Below, in pieces: positions 28,563-37,321 of a stretch of DNA of 52,405 nt. Under the pieces are notes generated by a model. That model did not search any database, was not told where the DNA came from, and saw only the letters and a program-made list of their open reading frames with translations. Source of the DNA: Hylemonella sp. (GTDB lineage Bacteria; Pseudomonadota; Gammaproteobacteria; Burkholderiales; Burkholderiaceae_C); contig JAUXVI010000019.1 in the NCBI GenBank assembly GCA_030680575.1, positions 1 through 52,405 of the forward strand, read 5' to 3'. Both the position numbers and the translations under genes were made by a program. Each line of letters begins with the position of its first letter. Position 1 is the stretch's first letter.

Positions 28563-29384
28563 TCATTCCTTGAAATAGACAATCTGATGCGAGGTGGCCA
28601 GCAACTGACCGGCCTGGTTCCAGAGTTCGGCGCTCTGGTCAAAAAAACCGTTGAAGAAGGATTGTGCCCGCGCCTGGCCCAGCAGGTAGCCACTGCCGGT
28701 GGCGGCAAGTTCATTGGCACCGGCATGGAAATACACCGTCATGGAGACCGTGCCCACCGGCGTCATGCGAGCGCGGCGGCGCCAGACGCGCGGCGGGAAC
28801 ACATCGGCCAGCGCCAGCAGGCTGCAGAAGTCCAGCGGCCGCGGCGGATCATCACGCATCCAGAGCTGGGTCAGGCTGTCGGCCTCGCTGCCGTCCCACT
28901 GTTCGGGCAGGCTGCCGGCACACGGCCGGATGTCGTAACGTTGCAGCCAGGCGACCGGTCGTCTCAAGCTGCCACGCGCAATAGTCTCGGGCGCTGGCAC
29001 CTCGGGCATGACGGCATCGACGGCACTCCAGGTACTGCGGCGAACCGCCGTCACGGCAGTGGCGGTGAGCACTACCGCATCCTGTCCCTCGGAGTCAGTT
29101 TGCGACAGCAGCACCAGCCAGTGCTGGGTGGAGCGGTTGGTGCGTACCGGCCGCGCTTCGATGCGAAAAGGCCCCTCGCTCAATGCCGCGGCGAAGTTGG
29201 CTGTGAAAGAGACCGGCTCGCCCAGGCGCTTGGGGTGTTGCAGCACCGCCTGCAAGGCCTGCGCGGCGCTGATGCCGCCGAACGGCCCCACCATGTTCCA
29301 GTAGGCCGGGCTCGTGCGCCCCAGGAACAGGTCTTCGGCTTGTCCCGTCAGCGCCATCGCCTCGTCAAACACATGTTCAGCCAT
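28563..29384 (-). CDS. Acyl-CoA thioesterase family protein (double hotdog, TesB-like)
   Basis: The 273-residue protein has GPFGGISAAQALQAVLQHP and VSFTANFAAALSEGPF in the N-terminal hotdog, and GSGYLLGQARAQSFFNGFFDQSAELW at the C-terminus. This matches 4HBT_3/TesB-like thioesterases. The ATG at 29384 has AGGAG six bases upstream. An ATG at 29414 overlaps the preceding hydrolase stop (ATGA) and could be used instead, adding 10 residues. It is in an overlapping operon with the hydrolase and the crotonase. Confidence 0.8.
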   Translation of the reverse strand: MAEHVFDEAMALTGQAEDLFLGRTSPAYWNMVGPFGGISAAQALQAVLQHPKRLGEPVSFTANFAAALSEGPFRIEARPVRTNRSTQHWLVLLSQTDSEGQDAVVLTATAVTAVRRSTWSAVDAVMPEVPAPETIARGSLRRPVAWLQRYDIRPCAGSLPEQWDGSEADSLTQLWMRDDPPRPLDFCSLLALADVFPPRVWRRRARMTPVGTVSMTVYFHAGANELAATGSGYLLGQARAQSFFNGFFDQSAELWNQAGQLLATSHQIVYFKE

Positions 29385-29410
29385 GGGTTGCTCCTGGAAA
29401 CCAGTGCTGC

Positions 29411-30286
29411 TCATGCGCCTGCCGACCGCGACAGGCCGGCCAGCCATTGGTCCATCCTGGGCCAGAGCAGCGTCTCGTGCTCGGGTCGGAACGGTCCGAA
29501 GTGGCCGATACGGCGCACGGACAGATCTTCCGGGGCAATGCACTGGATGTCGCGCGGCGCGTTCTCATAGAAGCCAATCAGGCTGTGTGTGCCGCGCAGG
29601 GTCATCAGCTCATCGTCGGTGACGGACAGCGCCAGCACGGGAAAGGTCACGCTGGCGTAGCCTTGCCGCGCCGCCTCGCCTTCCGCCCCCACGCTGTAGC
29701 GCGGGTTCAGGCACCACTTGCGCCACTGCAGCATGACGCCGGCTGGCAGGTCGCCCACCATCTTCAGCTTGCGGCCTGGAAAATAGCCGCACAGACGGGT
29801 CGCCAGCGGCACGATGAAGAACCAGAAGTAAGGCACGATGCGCTTGAGCTGTGGCGCGTTCTCGCGCCAGTAGCCGCTGCCCGCGGCCACACTGAGCAGG
29901 CCATGGACCTTGTGCTGGTTGCCGAGCAGACCCGGCAGTTGCGCCCCCAGGCTGTGGCCCAGCAGGTACAACGGCTGCTCCGGCTGCGCCGCGTGGGCAT
30001 GGTCGATCACGGTTTCGTAATCGCGTGTCCAGTCGTTCAGGTTGGCCTTGAAGCCGCGCAGGCGGCCGTGTGGCGTGTCTGGCACGGAGTCACCCGAGCC
30101 GCGGTAGTCAAACGTTGTCACACGCCAGCCCTGCCCCGCCAGCCACTGCGCAAATGCCGCATAAAAATCCTGCCGCACGCCCATGGCCCCGCCAATCACC
30201 ACGCTGCCCTGGTTCGGGTCAGCCGGCTCGTAGATGCGGGCCATGAGTTTCGCGCCGTCACTCACCTGAATGACTTCGGTCCTCAT
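29411..30286 (-). CDS. Alpha/beta hydrolase (COG4757-like)
   Basis: The 291-residue protein has the nucleophile elbow GHSLGAQ (S112), an early FDYRGSGDS segment and a late His in IGHFGPF. The substrate is unknown; esters or thioesters are plausible given the neighbouring acyl-CoA genes. GAGGAG precedes the ATG. It is the first gene of the unit that follows the fadA terminator. Confidence 0.82.
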   Translation of the reverse strand: MRTEVIQVSDGAKLMARIYEPADPNQGSVVIGGAMGVRQDFYAAFAQWLAGQGWRVTTFDYRGSGDSVPDTPHGRLRGFKANLNDWTRDYETVIDHAHAAQPEQPLYLLGHSLGAQLPGLLGNQHKVHGLLSVAAGSGYWRENAPQLKRIVPYFWFFIVPLATRLCGYFPGRKLKMVGDLPAGVMLQWRKWCLNPRYSVGAEGEAARQGYASVTFPVLALSVTDDELMTLRGTHSLIGFYENAPRDIQCIAPEDLSVRRIGHFGPFRPEHETLLWPRMDQWLAGLSRSAGA

Positions 30287-30306
30287 GTCTTGCTCCTCGC
30301 TGTCAT

Positions 30307-30331
30307 TAAAAAGGCCACTCTTCGGTGGCCT
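30307..30331 (-). terminator. Rho-independent terminator of the fad operon
   Basis: On the minus strand GGCCAC-CGAAGA-GTGGCC is followed by TTTTT, 12 bp beyond the fadA stop. It separates the beta-oxidation operon from the hydrolase/thioesterase unit. Confidence 0.88.
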
Positions 30332-30342
30332 GAATCAGTGTC

Positions 30343-31539
30343 TTAGACGCGCTCGAAAATACCGGCGGCACCCTGCCCCATGCCCACGCACATGGTCACC
30401 ATGCCGTATTTCTTGTTGTGCCGACGCAGGGCGTGCACCACGGTGGCGGAACGGATGGCACCGGTGGCACCCAACGGGTGGCCCAGCGCAATCGCGCCAC
30501 CCATGGGGTTGACCTTGGCCGGATCCAGGCCCAGGCTGTTGACAACGGCCAGCGATTGCGCCGCAAACGCTTCGTTGAGTTCGAACCAGTCGATGTCGTC
30601 CAGCTTCAGGCCGGCAGCGCGCAAAGCTGCAGGAATCGCCTCGATCGGGCCGATGCCCATGATGTGCGGCGGCACACCGCGCGAGGCAAAACTGACAAAG
30701 CGTGCCAGCGGCGTGAGGCCGAAACGCTTGACCGCATCGCCGCTGGCCAGGATCAGCGCACCCGCGCCATCCGAGGTCTGCGAGCTGTTGCCGGCCGTGA
30801 CCGAGCCGCGCGCGGCGAACACGGTCTTGAGCTTGCCCAGCGCTTCCAGGGTGGTGTCGGCGCGCGGACCTTCGTCAAGGTTGACGGTGCGTGTCTTGGC
30901 GATCACCTCACCGCTGTCCAGGTTGGCGCTGCGGTCCGTCACGTCGATCGGCGTGATCTCGGCCGTGAACTCGCCAGCCTGCTGCGCGCGGATGGCGCGC
31001 AGGTGCGACTCCAGCGCGAAGGCGTCCTGCATGTCACGGCTGACCTTCCACTGCTGGGCCACCTTCTCGGCCGTCAGGCCCATGCCGTAGGCAATGCCGA
31101 CGTCGCCGTCGCGCTCGAAGATGGAGGGCGACAACGAAGGCGAATTGCCCATCATGGGCACCATGCTCATGCTTTCCACGCCGGCGGCGATCATGACCTC
31201 GGCCTCGCCGACACGGATACGGTCAGCCGCCATCTGCACCGCCGACAGGCCGGAGGCGCAGAAACGGTTGACGGTGATGCCGCCCACGCTGGTGGGCAGA
31301 CCGGCCAGCACGGCACCGATGCGCGCCACGTTGAGACCTTGTTGCGCTTCGGGAATGGCGCAGCCGCAAACGATGTCCTCGATGGCAGCCGGGTCCAGCC
31401 CCGGCACCTGGGCCAGCGCAGCCTTCAACGTGGTGGCCAGCAGGTCATCAGGACGGGTGTTGCGGAAGAAACCGCGGTGCGAACGCCCGATGGGTGTACG
31501 CGTGGCGGCAACGATGTAGGCGTCTTGAACTTGTTTCAT
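30343..31539 (-). CDS. fadA: 3-ketoacyl-CoA thiolase
   Basis: This is the last step of beta-oxidation, releasing acetyl-CoA. The 398-residue protein has the acylated cysteine C94 (NRFCASGLSAVQ), H354 (GGAIALGHPLGATGA) and C384 (CVGMGQGAAG). The ATG has AGAGGAA upstream. It lies 29 bp after fadB and ends in a terminator. Confidence 0.93.
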   Translation of the reverse strand: MKQVQDAYIVAATRTPIGRSHRGFFRNTRPDDLLATTLKAALAQVPGLDPAAIEDIVCGCAIPEAQQGLNVARIGAVLAGLPTSVGGITVNRFCASGLSAVQMAADRIRVGEAEVMIAAGVESMSMVPMMGNSPSLSPSIFERDGDVGIAYGMGLTAEKVAQQWKVSRDMQDAFALESHLRAIRAQQAGEFTAEITPIDVTDRSANLDSGEVIAKTRTVNLDEGPRADTTLEALGKLKTVFAARGSVTAGNSSQTSDGAGALILASGDAVKRFGLTPLARFVSFASRGVPPHIMGIGPIEAIPAALRAAGLKLDDIDWFELNEAFAAQSLAVVNSLGLDPAKVNPMGGAIALGHPLGATGAIRSATVVHALRRHNKKYGMVTMCVGMGQGAAGIFERV

Positions 31540-31568
31540 GTGAATTCCTCTTTAGCCTGTCTTGCCGT

Positions 31569-33968
31569 TCAATTGCGCAGGGGCTTGCCGGTGGAGAGCA
31601 TGCCCATGATGCGTTCCTGCGTCTTGGGATGCACGATGAGCGAGCAGAAGGCCTGGCGCTCCAACGTCATCAGGTACTCCTCGGACACCTGCGTGCCGGG
31701 ATCCACGTCGCCGCCGCACACCACGTTGGCGATCAGGCTGGCGATATGGAAGTCATGCTGGCTGATGAAGCCGCCGTCACGCATGTTGACCAGCTGGCCC
31801 TTGATGGTGGCCACGCCACTGCGGCCGGCCACCGGGAACAGGCGCTTGTGCGGCGCACGCCAGCCGCCCTGGTACATGGCACGGGCTTCGTTCAAGGCAA
31901 CGAACAGCAACTCATCCTTGTTCGGCACGATGATGTCGCTCTCCAGCAGGTAGCCCAGCTTGCGCGACTCCAGCGCGCTCGTTCCCACCTTGGCCATGGC
32001 CGCGGCGGTGAAGCCTTCGGTCAGGAAGGGCAGGATGTCCTTGCCGGTGGAAGCGGCCGCATTCTCCGCGGCGCGGCGGGCAATGTAGGTCAGGCCGCCG
32101 GCACCCGGGATCAGGCCCACGCCCACCTCGACCAGGCCGATGTACGACTCCATGGCCACGACACGGCGGGCCGAGTGCACCGCCAGTTCGCAACCACCGC
32201 CCAGCGCCATGCCGCGGACGGCCGACACCACCGGCACGCCGGCATAACGCAGCCGCAGCATCATGGTCTGCATCTCGTGCTCGGCGCCCTCAACGGCACC
32301 GACGCCGGCCACCATGAAGGCCGGCAACATGGCCTGCAGATCAGCACCGACACTGAAGGGCTCGTCGCCCGACCAGATCACCATACCCTGGTAGTCTTTT
32401 TCCGCCAGTTCGACGCCCTGCATCAGGCCCTCAACCACATCCGGGCTGATGGCGTGCATCTTGGTCTTGATGCTGGCGATCAGCACCTCATCGTCCAGGG
32501 TCCACAGGCGAACGCCGCTGTTCTCCTGCAGTGTCTTGCCTGCGGCCTGGTATGTCACACTGCCGTCACCCAGCACGCTCTCAGGGAAATGCTGGCGCGC
32601 GTAGACCGGCAACTGACGACGCGGTTCGAACTGGCCCGTCGTCGGATTGAAGGAACCTTCGGGCGTATGCACGCCGCCGGCCTTGGCCACCGGACCGTCG
32701 AACACCCATTTGGGCAGCGGCGCCTTGCACAAGGCCTTGCCAGCATCGATGTCTTCCTGGATCATCTTGGCCACGTCCAACCAGCCGGCTTCCTGCCAGA
32801 GCTCGAACGGGCCTTGCTTCATGCCGAAGCCCCAGCGCATGGCCTGGTCGACATCACGCGCGGTGTCGGCCACCGCAGCCAAGTGCACGGCGGCATAGTG
32901 GAAGCTGTTGCGCAGAATGGCCCAGAGGAACTGGCCCTGTGCGCCTTCGCTGTTGCGCAACAGCTTCAGGCGTTCGCCGGCCGGCTTCTTGAGCATGCGC
33001 TCGTACACGGCATCGGCCTTCTGGCCGCCCGGCACGTATTCCTTGCCCGCCAGGTCGAAGCGCAGGATGTCGCGCCCGACTTTTTTGTAGAAACCAGCCT
33101 TGCTCTTCTGACCCAGGTTGCCCATGTCCAGCAGGGTCTTGAGCACTTCGGGTGTGCCGAAGCTACCGTAGAACGGGTCACTCTTCTCGTCCAGGTTGTC
33201 CTGCAGCGTCTTGATGACGTGCGCCATGGTGTCCAGGCCCACCACGTCAGCGGTACGGAAGGTGCCAGAACTGGCGCGGCCGAGCTTCTTGCCAGTGAGG
33301 TCATCCACCACGTCGTAGCTGAGGCCGAAGTTCTCCACTTCCTTCATGGTGGCCAGCATGCCGGCGATGCCGACACGGTTGGCGATGAAGTTGGGCGTGT
33401 CCTTGGCGCGCACCACGCCCTTGCCTAGGCCGCTGGTGACGAAGGTTTCGAGCTGGTCGAGGATGGCCGGCTGCGTGGTCGGCGTGGCGATCAGCTCCAC
33501 CAGGTACATGTAACGCGGCGGATTGAAGAAGTGGATGCCGCAGAAACGCGGCTTGATTTCTTCCGGCAGCGCTTCCGACAGCTTGGTGATCGACAGACCC
33601 GAGGTGTTGGAGGCCACGATGGCGTGCTTGGCAATATGGGGCGCGATCTTCTTGTACAGATCGAGCTTCCAGTCCATGCGCTCGGCAATGGCCTCGATGA
33701 TCAGGTCGCAATCCTTCAACTGCGCCAGATGCTCTTCGTAGTTGGCCGCCTGGATCAGACCGGCATCGTCGGCCACTCCCAGCGGGGACGGCTTGAGCTT
33801 TTTCAGGTTGTCGATGGCCTTGAGGGCGATGCCGCTCTTAGGGCCTTCCTTGGCCGGCAGATCGAACAGCACGACCGGCACCTTGACGTTGACAAGATGA
33901 GCGGCGATCTGCGCGCCCATCACGCCGGCACCGAGCACGGCGACTTTCTTGACTTGGAAACGTGACAT
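31569..33968 (-). CDS. fadB: 3-hydroxyacyl-CoA dehydrogenase / enoyl-CoA hydratase, FadN-type domain order
   Basis: The 799-residue bifunctional enzyme has an N-terminal NAD-binding dehydrogenase (GAGVMG, 13-18; SNTSGLSI; HFFNPPRYMYLVE) and a C-terminal crotonase domain with both hydratase glutamates (GGGCELAVHS and IGLVEVGVGLIPGAGG). This order is the reverse of E. coli FadB and matches B. subtilis FadN. It is sandwiched between DUF2147 and fadA in one operon. Confidence 0.92.
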   Translation of the reverse strand: MSRFQVKKVAVLGAGVMGAQIAAHLVNVKVPVVLFDLPAKEGPKSGIALKAIDNLKKLKPSPLGVADDAGLIQAANYEEHLAQLKDCDLIIEAIAERMDWKLDLYKKIAPHIAKHAIVASNTSGLSITKLSEALPEEIKPRFCGIHFFNPPRYMYLVELIATPTTQPAILDQLETFVTSGLGKGVVRAKDTPNFIANRVGIAGMLATMKEVENFGLSYDVVDDLTGKKLGRASSGTFRTADVVGLDTMAHVIKTLQDNLDEKSDPFYGSFGTPEVLKTLLDMGNLGQKSKAGFYKKVGRDILRFDLAGKEYVPGGQKADAVYERMLKKPAGERLKLLRNSEGAQGQFLWAILRNSFHYAAVHLAAVADTARDVDQAMRWGFGMKQGPFELWQEAGWLDVAKMIQEDIDAGKALCKAPLPKWVFDGPVAKAGGVHTPEGSFNPTTGQFEPRRQLPVYARQHFPESVLGDGSVTYQAAGKTLQENSGVRLWTLDDEVLIASIKTKMHAISPDVVEGLMQGVELAEKDYQGMVIWSGDEPFSVGADLQAMLPAFMVAGVGAVEGAEHEMQTMMLRLRYAGVPVVSAVRGMALGGGCELAVHSARRVVAMESYIGLVEVGVGLIPGAGGLTYIARRAAENAAASTGKDILPFLTEGFTAAAMAKVGTSALESRKLGYLLESDIIVPNKDELLFVALNEARAMYQGGWRAPHKRLFPVAGRSGVATIKGQLVNMRDGGFISQHDFHIASLIANVVCGGDVDPGTQVSEEYLMTLERQAFCSLIVHPKTQERIMGMLSTGKPLRN

Positions 33969-33983
33969 GAATGTCTTCCTTGT

Positions 33984-34487
33984 TTACTGCACACGAACCC
34001 AGATCTGGGTCCGGTAGAAGGGGCCGATATAGCCCCGGATTTGCAACTTGCTGCCGCCCTCCAGCGGGGTCATGCGCAGCGTGTAGGTCTTGCCGTTGTC
34101 GGGGTCGAGGATTTTGCCGTCTTCCCAGACGTCCTTGCCCTCGGCCTTTTTGGCACCACGGATGATCTCCATGCCCAGCTTGGGCTGGCCCTTGCGGTCG
34201 TCGGTGCAAAGGTCGCAGTTCGGCGACTCCGACGGCGCCAGCGATTTTTCGACCACGCCGGTCAGCACGCCAGCTGACTCGCGGATGCGGATTTCCGCCT
34301 TGGGCTTGTTGGTCGCATCGTCGATGCTCTGCCACAGGCCCACCGGGGTGCTCTGGGCCCACGCCATATTGCAGGCCAGAGCCAACGCAAAAGCCAGGGC
34401 ACCCGTGGATCCGGCTTTGCCGGTCCACCGGGTGCGCCCCACTTGAGGGGAAACGCCAAAGGCGTCTCGGGGGGAAGTCGTCTTCAT
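33984..34487 (-). CDS. DUF2147 periplasmic protein
   Basis: The 167-residue protein has an extended N-terminus, then a signal peptide (GALAFALALACNMAWA) and a DUF2147 domain (PVGLWQSIDDATNKPKAEIRI, CDLCTDDRKGQP, GYIGPFYRTQIWVR). The domain is lipocalin-like and its role is unknown. The first ~28 residues are encoded by a copy of the GC-rich interspersed repeat, giving an unusually long n-region. The ATG overlaps the acyl-CoA dehydrogenase stop (ATGA). A secreted protein in a cytosolic beta-oxidation operon is noteworthy. Confidence 0.82.
   Translation of the reverse strand: MKTTSPRDAFGVSPQVGRTRWTGKAGSTGALAFALALACNMAWAQSTPVGLWQSIDDATNKPKAEIRIRESAGVLTGVVEKSLAPSESPNCDLCTDDRKGQPKLGMEIIRGAKKAEGKDVWEDGKILDPDNGKTYTLRMTPLEGGSKLQIRGYIGPFYRTQIWVRVQ
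34397..34480. repeat. GC-rich interspersed repeat, copy B (in the 5' end of the DUF2147 gene)
   Basis: GGATCCGGCTTTGCCGGTCC is followed by GCGCCCCACTTGAGGGGAAA and a GGCGTCTCGGGGGGAAG end. It shares the CCGGCTTTGCCGG hairpin with the copies at 48247 and 51884, but here it is translated. Confidence 0.55.
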
Positions 34488-36280
34488 GCCAAGGCGAGGT
34501 CGGTGTCCATCAACACCTTGCTGCCGGCACGCGCTGTACGCATCAGCGTTGCGGTCTCGGGGAACAGCTTGGCGAAGTAGAAGCGCGCGGTCTGCAGCTT
34601 GGCCTGGTAGAACGGATCGGTGTTGCCAGCCGCAATTTCCTTCAGCGCGACCGAAGCCATGCGGGCAAAGAAGTAGCCGAACACCAGATGACCGGCCACA
34701 CGCAGGTAATCCACCGCAGCAGCGCCCACTTCGTCGGGGTTCTGGAACCCCTTGAAGCCAATCTCGGTGGTGAACTTGGTCATCTGGTCGCCCAGGTAGG
34801 CCAGCGGGTTGATGAACTCGGCCATCTTCTCATTGACGCCTTCTTCCTCCACCAGCGCGCCAACCAGCTTGCCGAACTTTTTCAGTGTGGCGCCGTTGTT
34901 GCCCAGGATCTTGCGGCCCAGCAGGTCCAGCGACTGCACGGTGTTCGTGCCTTCGTAGATCATGTTGATGCGGGCATCACGCACGAACTGCTCCATGCCC
35001 CACTCCTTGATGTAGCCGTGGCCGCCGAAGACCTGCTGGCACATCACGGTGGCTTCGAAACCGTTGTCGGTCAGGAAGGCCTTGATGATGGGGGTCAGCA
35101 GGGCCAGCATCTCATCGCTGTCCTTGCGCACCTTCTCGTCAGGGTGGTACAGATGCTGGTCCAGCAGCATGGCGCAGTAGCAGGCCAGGGCACGGCCGCC
35201 TTCGGCGTAAGCCTTGGCGGTCAGCAGCATCTTGCGCACGTCGGGGTGCACGATGATGGGGTCGGCGTCCTTGTCCTTGGCCTTCACGCCGGAGAGCGAG
35301 CGCATCTGGATGCGGTCCTTGGCGTAGGCCAGGGCGTTCTGGTAGGCCACTTCGGTCAGGCCCAGGGACTGGTTGCCCACGCCCAGGCGGGCGGCGTTCA
35401 TCATCACGAACATGGCCTGCAGGCCCTTGTTGGGCTGCCCGACCATCGTGCCGACCGCGTTGTCCAAGATCATCTGACAGGTGGAGTTGGCGTGGATGCC
35501 CATCTTGTGCTCCAGGCCGCCGCAATAGATGCCGTTGCGCGTGCCCAGGGAGCCATCGGCCTTGACGTTGTACTTGGGTACGGCAAACAGGCTGATGCCC
35601 TTGCTGCCCTTGGGCGCGTCGGGCAGGCGGGCCAGCACCAGGTGCACGATGTTCTCGGCCAGGTCGTGTTCACCGGCGCTGATGAAGATCTTGGCGCCGT
35701 TGAGCTTGTAGGTGCCATCGGCCTGGGGCTCGGCCTTGCTGCGCAGCATGCCCAGATCGGTGCCGCAATGGGGTTCGGTCAGGCACATGGTGCCGGTCCA
35801 CTCGCCGCTGACCAGCTTGGGCAGGTAGAGTTTCTTCTGCTCGTCGGTGCCGTGGGCGTGCAGGGCCTCGTAAGCGCCGTGCGAGAGGCCGGGGTACATG
35901 GTCCAGGCCTGGTTGGCCGAGTTCATCATTTCGTAGATGCACTGGTTGAGCACAAAAGGCAGACCCTGGCCGCCGTAGTCCGGGTCGCAGCTCAGCGCCG
36001 CCCAGCCGCCTTCCACGTACTGGGCGTAGGCTTCCTTGAAACCCTTGGGCGCGGTGACCTCGTGCGTGGTCTTGTCCAGGGTGCAACCCTCTGCGTCGCC
36101 GCTGATGTTGAGCGGGAAGATCACATTGGCCGCGAACTTGCCGCCCTCTTCCAGCACCGCATTGATGGTGTCGGCGTCGGTGTCGGCATGACGCGGGATC
36201 TGCTTGAGCGACTCGGTCACGTTGAGCACTTCGTGCATCACGAACTGCATGTCGCGCAGGGGCGGGGTGTAGCTGGGCAT
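34484..36280 (-). CDS. Acyl-CoA dehydrogenase, DmdC-like
   Basis: The 598-residue FAD enzyme catalyses the first step of acyl-CoA oxidation. It has CLTEPHCGTDLGMLRSKAE (FAD/substrate loop), the base E443 in MIYEGTNTVQ and a C-terminal extension typical of the DmdC group (3-methylmercaptopropionyl-CoA/long-chain dehydrogenases). The substrate chain length is not readable from sequence. AAGGAG precedes the ATG and lies inside the end of the TetR gene, so regulator and enzyme are co-transcribed. Confidence 0.9.
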   Translation of the reverse strand: MPSYTPPLRDMQFVMHEVLNVTESLKQIPRHADTDADTINAVLEEGGKFAANVIFPLNISGDAEGCTLDKTTHEVTAPKGFKEAYAQYVEGGWAALSCDPDYGGQGLPFVLNQCIYEMMNSANQAWTMYPGLSHGAYEALHAHGTDEQKKLYLPKLVSGEWTGTMCLTEPHCGTDLGMLRSKAEPQADGTYKLNGAKIFISAGEHDLAENIVHLVLARLPDAPKGSKGISLFAVPKYNVKADGSLGTRNGIYCGGLEHKMGIHANSTCQMILDNAVGTMVGQPNKGLQAMFVMMNAARLGVGNQSLGLTEVAYQNALAYAKDRIQMRSLSGVKAKDKDADPIIVHPDVRKMLLTAKAYAEGGRALACYCAMLLDQHLYHPDEKVRKDSDEMLALLTPIIKAFLTDNGFEATVMCQQVFGGHGYIKEWGMEQFVRDARINMIYEGTNTVQSLDLLGRKILGNNGATLKKFGKLVGALVEEEGVNEKMAEFINPLAYLGDQMTKFTTEIGFKGFQNPDEVGAAAVDYLRVAGHLVFGYFFARMASVALKEIAAGNTDPFYQAKLQTARFYFAKLFPETATLMRTARAGSKVLMDTDLALA

Positions 36281-36284
36281 GGGT

Positions 36285-37013
36285 TTACTCCTTGATGGAT
36301 TTGGGTGATTTGCGGGTTCGAACTGGAGGACGCTGCTTTTCCGCTTCGGCAGCGTTGTGGCCATAGCGGGCCAGGATGTACTCGAAGCCCTGGTTAGCGC
36401 GCTCGACCGAACCGGGATTCTTGAGAAAACGTGCTTCGTAGTGCAATGCCAGGATGAGGCCGTGAATCTCGAAGGCGATCTGGCGCTCATCGGCATCGAC
36501 CGAGAGATGGCCTTCTTGCTTGGCCTGCACCACCGCACGGTGAACGGCGCCCAGCCAGGTCTTCACGGAACTGGCCAGTGCATCGCGCACCGGCCCGGGC
36601 CGGTCATCGAAGTCAGCTGCGCCGCTGATGAAGATGCACCCCGACTGGATTTCCACCGCCACCAACTTCATCCAGTTGGCAAACAGTGCGCGCAGGCGCG
36701 GCAGGCCGCGCGGCTCACGCAGCGCCGGGTAGAACACCTCCTGCTCGAAGCGATGGAAGTACTCGCGCACCACTGAAATCTGCAACTCCTCGCGCGAACC
36801 GAAGTGCGCGAAGACGCCTGATTTACTCATGCGGGTGACTTCGGCCAGCACCCCGATGCTCAGGCCTTCCAACCCGATCTGAGCGGCCAGGCCTAACGCC
36901 GCATCAATGATGGCGAGCTTGGTTTGCTGCCCCTTGTGCAGATCGCGCTCTTCGCGAACGCGTTCGCGGCTGGCGGCACGCTTGGTCTTGGTGGATAACT
37001 CGACAACCGTCAT
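36285..37013 (-). CDS. TetR-family regulator of the beta-oxidation operon
   Basis: The 242-residue protein has an N-terminal HTH (IIDAALGLAAQIGLEGLSIGVLAEVTRMSKSGVFAHFGSREEL) after a basic leader, and a C-terminal ligand domain. It is the first gene of the operon with acyl-CoA dehydrogenase, DUF2147, fadB and fadA, and lies 18 bp after a palindrome. It probably represses its own operon and is released by acyl-CoA, as in FadR-type TetR proteins; this is inference. Confidence 0.85.
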   Translation of the reverse strand: MTVVELSTKTKRAASRERVREERDLHKGQQTKLAIIDAALGLAAQIGLEGLSIGVLAEVTRMSKSGVFAHFGSREELQISVVREYFHRFEQEVFYPALREPRGLPRLRALFANWMKLVAVEIQSGCIFISGAADFDDRPGPVRDALASSVKTWLGAVHRAVVQAKQEGHLSVDADERQIAFEIHGLILALHYEARFLKNPGSVERANQGFEYILARYGHNAAEAEKQRPPVRTRKSPKSIKE

Positions 37014-37020
37014 GAATTGA

Positions 37021-37047
37021 AAATAAAACGAACGATCGTGCTATTTT
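37021..37047. promoter_or_regulatory. Candidate TetR operator/promoter of the fad operon
   Basis: A perfect ACGATCGT palindrome (37032-37039) has partial outer symmetry (AAAATA/TATTTT flanks), 18-30 bp upstream of the TetR ATG. Size and place fit autoregulation by the TetR protein. Confidence 0.55.
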
Positions 37048-37321
37048 GCATGAAAAAAAGAGGATCGAGCAAGCCCCTCCAAAAATAATGCCTCTCGCAA
37101 GAGAGCCGCTGACGCGAGTTGGGGTTGGTCTGCCAAGCTTACGCTTGAGCGACATCCGTCGCCGCCAGAGCGCCAGCGCCCTTGATCACAGCAATGAGAT
37201 CTTGCAAGTCGCCTTCGGCGTCAAACAATCCAGGCTTTTACTTGCCAAGATTGCCATAGCGGGCAAGCTTGAGCGACCATCCCCCATGGGATATGCAAAA
37301 CAGCTATCGAATCAATGCGGC
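37048..37321. other. Gap between the fad operon and slmA; no convincing gene
   Basis: The stretch holds an imperfect direct repeat (37135-37157 and 37265-37282, AAGCTT..GAGCGAC.ATCC). It also has a coding-looking minus-strand stretch ending in TAA at 37139-37141 (LFDAEGDLQDLIAVIKGAG) with no start and a stop in front, possibly the tail of a decayed gene. The rest shows nothing recognisable. Confidence 0.3.

Noticed and set aside
31494..33428. 644-residue plus-strand open frame opposite fadB
   Set aside because: Low-information His/Gln/Ala-rich translation, antisense to a complete FadN-type enzyme.
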